From NCBI RefSeq assembly GCF_036785885.1, contig NC_092323.1, positions 20,158,501 to 20,222,500 of the forward strand: DNA of 64,000 bases. The letters are read 5' to 3'. The DNA is from Coffea arabica (lineage: Eukaryota > Streptophyta > Magnoliopsida > Gentianales > Rubiaceae). Below the pieces are notes generated by a model. The model was not told where the DNA came from and did not search any database. It was given only the letters and a program-made list of their open reading frames with translations. Of this stretch, positions 59,791 through 64,000 are shown one piece after another (position 1 is the first letter of the stretch; each line of letters starts with the position of its first letter). The translations under genes and the position numbers were made by a program.

Positions 59791-60857
59791 GACTACCATT
59801 TGCTTCTTTGTTAGTTTTCCTTGGGGAGAATATATTTTTAACATTTAAGATATAGCATACACAATTCACTATAGACTAGCATTTGTATTTCGGATTAAAG
59901 AAACTATAAATTCATAAGAGATGGAGAAAGGTCCTAAAATCTCATATTCGACTCCCAAACTCTTTGTTTTCATTTTTTCTTGTAAGGTGTAGATTCTCCT
60001 CTTAAAAAAATAAATTAAAGAGTTTGAGAGTGAAACTAGACCCGATTAGACCCGTTTACATTCATTTTGTTCGAAAGATCGGATATCTGATCTCACTTTC
60101 GGCCCAGGTGGTGAAAGCGCCAATTCAGACGGTTTAGATAAGTGACAGGGGATGAGTAATGACTGATGACCTCGTTTGCGTCTGCTTCTCCTTGTCAAGT
60201 CTAGCGAGTCCATGAGAAGTGGAAATCTATGCACATGGCTGGGTTAAAACCTAAAAGCTATAAAGGGTCCATCAGCCCAAAGTTTATTTAAAGACAAAAC
60301 ATAAACAATGGCTGTGAAATATCTTCACCTGTAACTGTTAAGCAAAAGCCAGGATTTAGTGATTCAAGCCTTTTACACTAGAGAGCGAATAATTGAGGAA
60401 TGTGCCATGTATACTAATCTCTAAGCACTAACAACATCCTTCTTCCTCACAAACTGGACAGAATGATTTACAAAGTAAGCATGCATCAGACAAGGATTTT
60501 CCATTTAAAGACACCAGCAGATCATAATTGAAGAAATAGAGTTAAAGGGAAAAAAGGTAAAGAAAGAACTTCCAGTGAGAACCAAAGGTACTTCTAAGCT
60601 TCTGCAAATTGCATTGCCTGGGCAAAAAGAAAAGTGGGTAAGGGAAGTTCATGGGAGGGGTGAGTTTTGTAATGTTACTGGGAAAAAATTGCAAAACTTC
60701 CACTGAGCAGGTGAGGTCCTATGGTCAGCTGGATGCAACTCGGTCTATCAATATGGTCATCGATAGCAACCTTCAATAAGATTAATGTCGAATTCTCCAT
60801 CATTAGTCTCTCAGTTTACATGCCTTGGATTATTTCAGAAGAGGACACAAACAAAAG
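59791..60857. other. Intergenic, downstream of the PIG-F pseudogene
   Basis: A 62-codon minus-strand frame (60,046-60,234) has no recognisable domain. It may be an old exon or chance. Nothing else is seen. Confidence 0.4.
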
Positions 60858-63633
60858 CTAAGCTGCCACCATCCCAACAAAGTACCCAGCGAAAGCTCCA
60901 TAGCTCACAAAAATTGGCCAGTCTTACAAACAACTTCAAATCATCTCAGTATCAGGGTACAAAGCATAACAAACTGAACAACAAGCTGCAAACCAAGGCT
61001 GAATGACATCCAACATTCAGAATCTAATTGCCGAGCTCAAACATACATGGTCAACTACATTTACCAAAACCATTGCAACTAACCTGTCCTAGGAGATTAT
61101 ACTTGGAACAGTAGATCAACACATCACTACATCGCGGAATTATCAGAACCACATCAGGACTACTATGTAAACCCTCATCATCTCTCTGGTGCTTTTCAAG
61201 GCACAATTTCACATGCAAGGTGTAATATTTGTACTAGGACAATGTTAATATGGCATCTTTACATGAAAAGGCAAAGTGAACAAATATATCAGAGCCAACA
61301 CAACAATCTAAGCATGAAAGCTAAGCATCAATTGTTGAATTGTTAACTCAGAACCCTGACTATATCATACTGCTGCATTAACATATCAAGTTCCATACTT
61401 TGTGTCAATTTAGAGAATGTAACAAGAGAACATCATTTCAAAGATTTTTTGGCCATGTGATGGTAGACCTCAGGTAACTCTTGAAGTTGTCAGTTATTTC
61501 TGAGCCACTCTTACTACTAAGTTCTTGACGAAACCAACTGTTCATGTACACAGTAAGAAAGAAAAAAGAGAATTGAAACCTGCCACCTTTTGCCAACTTC
61601 ATTCGGCTACAGTTTCAAATGTTACAAACTTCAATATGTATCCAGAAACGAATAACTGTTTCAAGTTTCGCTCTGCAACCAATACTTGAATTTTACTGGA
61701 CAATTTTAAAGTTCTTTGGAAAAAAGCCTGTACTAGATCAAGTTTTGTCTTTAAAGTGGTAAAAAATCACATAGAATATCCAGATGAATTATGTAGATAA
61801 AAGGAATGCATAACTCATATAAGTCTCAAATGACCAGGATTAGATAGGAAGGTAAGCCTACCTGCCATGGTCTTTCCCAGCCAAGTGGCATTGGTTAAGC
61901 GCCAAACCAAGCTCCAATGACAGCTCCATGAGCAGGTAGACAGATCATGTACTCTACAGGTCCACTTGGCCTAACAAAAAGTTACGAAGAATTGCAGAAG
62001 TCGAATAACATGAGTATTACTTGTCAATGCTAGAACAACAAAAAGGGAATGAAGTCAGGAAAATTATAAAAAAAAAAAAACCAACAAAATCACATTATTC
62101 TCATACGCCTACTTTGTGTGAGCAAATATCCAGTGCCAGGAAGCCCAAGGAGAACCAAACAGAGAAGCCGCTGGGACACACTGTCAACAGCAGAAGAAGT
62201 TTTCCGGACCAGGAAATGACTGATTAAGATCTTTATTGCACAGAGGAAAATTTGATGGTTATCTATGATTACTTACAAAATTAAGCAAATTTTACATCAA
62301 GTTACTAATTTCCAGCACAGATTTCCCACCTAGCCCATTTGATCCAGGGGTTCACTGAAGCATGAGAGGCAGCATGGCAAATGAGACGTCATATGAAATC
62401 CTAACAGTAAGTGCTGACATCAGAAGAGACCAGTAGAGGTCCTGTTGAAGTTCCTGTAATTAACCACAGAATAAAACCTCTGATCCAGGACACGATAAAA
62501 ACTGTGAAAATTATCTCAATTTGTTCCACAAAATAGTTGTGAAGTGTCAAAATAACTCCTGAACTATAATTTCCCAAAAAAAAGAACTCCATTTCATGCT
62601 TGCTACTCAGGATGTGTATTATTCTGCACGTCTATTTGATCATAGTAATGGTTACTATTATTCAGCCATTTCAGTGACAAGATATTCTACGATTTGCTAT
62701 ACTCCGTAACCTGGAAGAGCTGTGCTGTACCATGGGATAGAATAGAACAGAGACCATTTTGTCCAACCTGAAATTTAACCTCTAGTTCTCAAAATCATCA
62801 TAAATAGACTGGAAATAACCAGATAAGTCACATACTGAATCATGGGTGCTCCCAATGCTATAGCTCCAAGTGCATTCACTACCTCCCCTATAAATTTGCT
62901 TTCAAAAACCAACATACTTAGAATCCAATACAATGAAAAAGACAAAAAAAATAAAAAAAAAAATGTTAAGCAAGCATTGGCAGACGAACATTCAGCTATA
63001 AAGCTATTATACCACTAGTGCAGGCAAAGTATTGAAACAGAAGATAGAAAGTTGAGTAAGAATGAGTCCTCAAGTAACATCCTTGTTCTGTATTCAAAAA
63101 AGCACCATCTTTTTACAGGTACAGGTGCTAAACTGTGCTAACGCAAGTCTTTTCAACCTGCAAATTACTACTAAAAGATACTTCTCAAAGCCTTCAACTT
63201 TATCTTTTACTTGTACATCATTAACCTTCAAAAACCCAAATCACTTCATAAATTTTTCAAAAATAACAAGAAATAAAAATAAAGAGCACAGAGCAATTAA
63301 AGATTGCAACTTTTGAAATCCCACCCATATAACCAAAAAGTTTAAGTGATAAAAGTTAATTAAATTATATATTTAAATTAAAAAAAAACAATGAACGACT
63401 AACCCTCAGGTAGTGCTAATAAACCTCGTACGACAGCTTTCAAGTACTGTCAATTACACATATTAAAACCTCGTTTAATATGTTAAAAAGAAGAGATTAA
63501 CATATAAAATTCACCAACAAAAAAAAAAAATTTAACCAGAAAAGGAAATGGGATTAATTGGAATTACAAAGCATTGATTTGGACGATTTCAAAAGAGACA
63601 GTACAGCAGAATCACGACTGGATCTTCAATAAC
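60858..63633 (-). pseudogene. PIG-F (GPI-anchor ethanolamine-phosphate transfer subunit) pseudogene with introns
   Basis: Minus-strand exon-like blocks match the multi-pass ER protein PIG-F, which partners the ethanolamine phosphate transferases (PIG-O and PIG-G) of GPI-anchor assembly. Blocks: 63,566-63,633 (VIEDPVVILLY), 62,836-62,887 (VNALGAIALGAP), about 62,330-62,453 (YWSLLMSALTV), 61,862-61,970 (GPVEYMICLPAHGAVIGAWF, then PMPLGWERPWQ), 60,858-60,922 (WPIFVSYGAFAGYFVGMV, then stop). Lesions: TGA at 63,589-63,591, a frame change in the 62.4-kb block, TAA at 61,895-61,897, and a phase clash before the last block. The first roughly 50 codons were not found. Retained introns mean a decayed gene duplicate rather than a retrocopy. 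The identification is from memory of the family. Confidence 0.72.
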
Positions 63634-64000
63634 CTTCAAAAAAACAAACCAAAAATTGAGAGAGAGAGAGAGAGAGAGAGAAGAGTCAATGTTTTGAAGA
63701 ACCTTCAAAGGGGTAATTTCAGATACCTCCGTTGAGATTTCTAACAATTTCACTGGCCTTCCCTAAAATTTGTAAAATTCATAAACCTCCCTGAGATGAA
63801 TAGTAAAGAGATGAATTATTCATTCCCTAAAATTCATAAATCATAGCAAACATCATGTGTTAAAAGAGAGGAATAGTCTGTTTTATTAAATCTTGTGATC
63901 ATTAGTATTATTTTATTATTTATTTATGTTATTTAATTTATTAAATATAAATTTTTTGAATAGTAAAATATGTATATTAATTATTTTTAATTTTTAATTA
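63634..64000. other. Upstream flank of the PIG-F pseudogene
   Basis: It contains a (GA)n microsatellite at 63,658-63,681, then non-coding sequence with GGGAGGTTTATGAATTTTAC-like text on the minus strand, resembling repeat text near 12,310. No first exon is recognised. Confidence 0.5.

Noticed and set aside
60785-61006. 73-codon plus-strand frame
   Set aside because: It is antisense to the last PIG-F block and has no domain of its own.

Overview
This is nuclear DNA of a flowering plant. The evidence is intron-rich genes with GT-AG introns, a plant S-protein homologue, plant-type LTR, LINE and hAT elements, and integrated plant pararetrovirus (Caulimoviridae-like) sequence. The gene content fits a eudicot, perhaps an asterid; the sequence alone does not allow a species call. 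There is no bacterial-style operon, CRISPR array, rRNA or convincing tRNA gene.

Layout. (1) 1-10,973: an endogenous pararetrovirus, EPRV-A, on the minus strand. It holds a coat-protein-like frame, an intact-looking 950-aa protease/RT/RNase H frame, a small helical frame, a 424-aa Trp-rich frame of unknown function, then a TATA box and poly(A) signal. A 4,281-bp solo LTR (1,783-6,063, target duplication TATGG) sits inside the small frame. (2) 10,974-13,270: copy A of a 2.3-kb direct repeat with an AT-rich tail. (3) 13,311-14,530: a poly(A)-tailed scrap and EPRV-B, a scrambled plus-strand viral mosaic. (4) 16,424-16,852: a secreted S-protein homologue. (5) 17,549-21,125: copy B of the direct repeat, whose AT-rich foldback is complete. 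(6) 22-23.6 kb: dispersed and tandem repeats and a foldback MITE. (7) 23,999-29,689: the 13-exon gene for chloroplast N-acetyl-gamma-glutamyl-phosphate reductase (arginine synthesis), rebuilt here as 399 codons. (8) 30,200-30,985: a short-chain dehydrogenase pseudogene. (9) About 31.4-37.3 kb: a decayed L1-type LINE. (10) 40,147-47,597: the 6-exon gene for SRP72, rebuilt as 664 codons. (11) 49,775-58,380: a second, petuvirus-like pararetrovirus, EPRV-C, whose promoter, leader, movement-protein region and N-terminal polyprotein lie as a head-to-head inverted repeat (arms about 2.4 kb, spacer about 155 bp). (12) 58,965-59,643: a hAT-type MITE with an 8-bp target duplication, inserted in a dispersed repeat that has an uninterrupted relative at 22 kb. 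(13) 60,858-63,633: a decayed, intron-containing PIG-F (GPI-anchor synthesis) pseudogene on the minus strand.

Only three host genes look functional: SPH, AGPR and SRP72. They act in unrelated processes and do not form a pathway. Everything else is mobile, viral or decayed. The most interesting structures are the EPRV-C palindrome with duplicated divergent promoters and tRNA primer sites, the EPRV-A locus with an intact polymerase frame and a nested solo LTR, and the EPRV-B mosaic in which a piece of the unknown viral frame splits a movement-protein gene. Alignments and boundaries were judged by eye.
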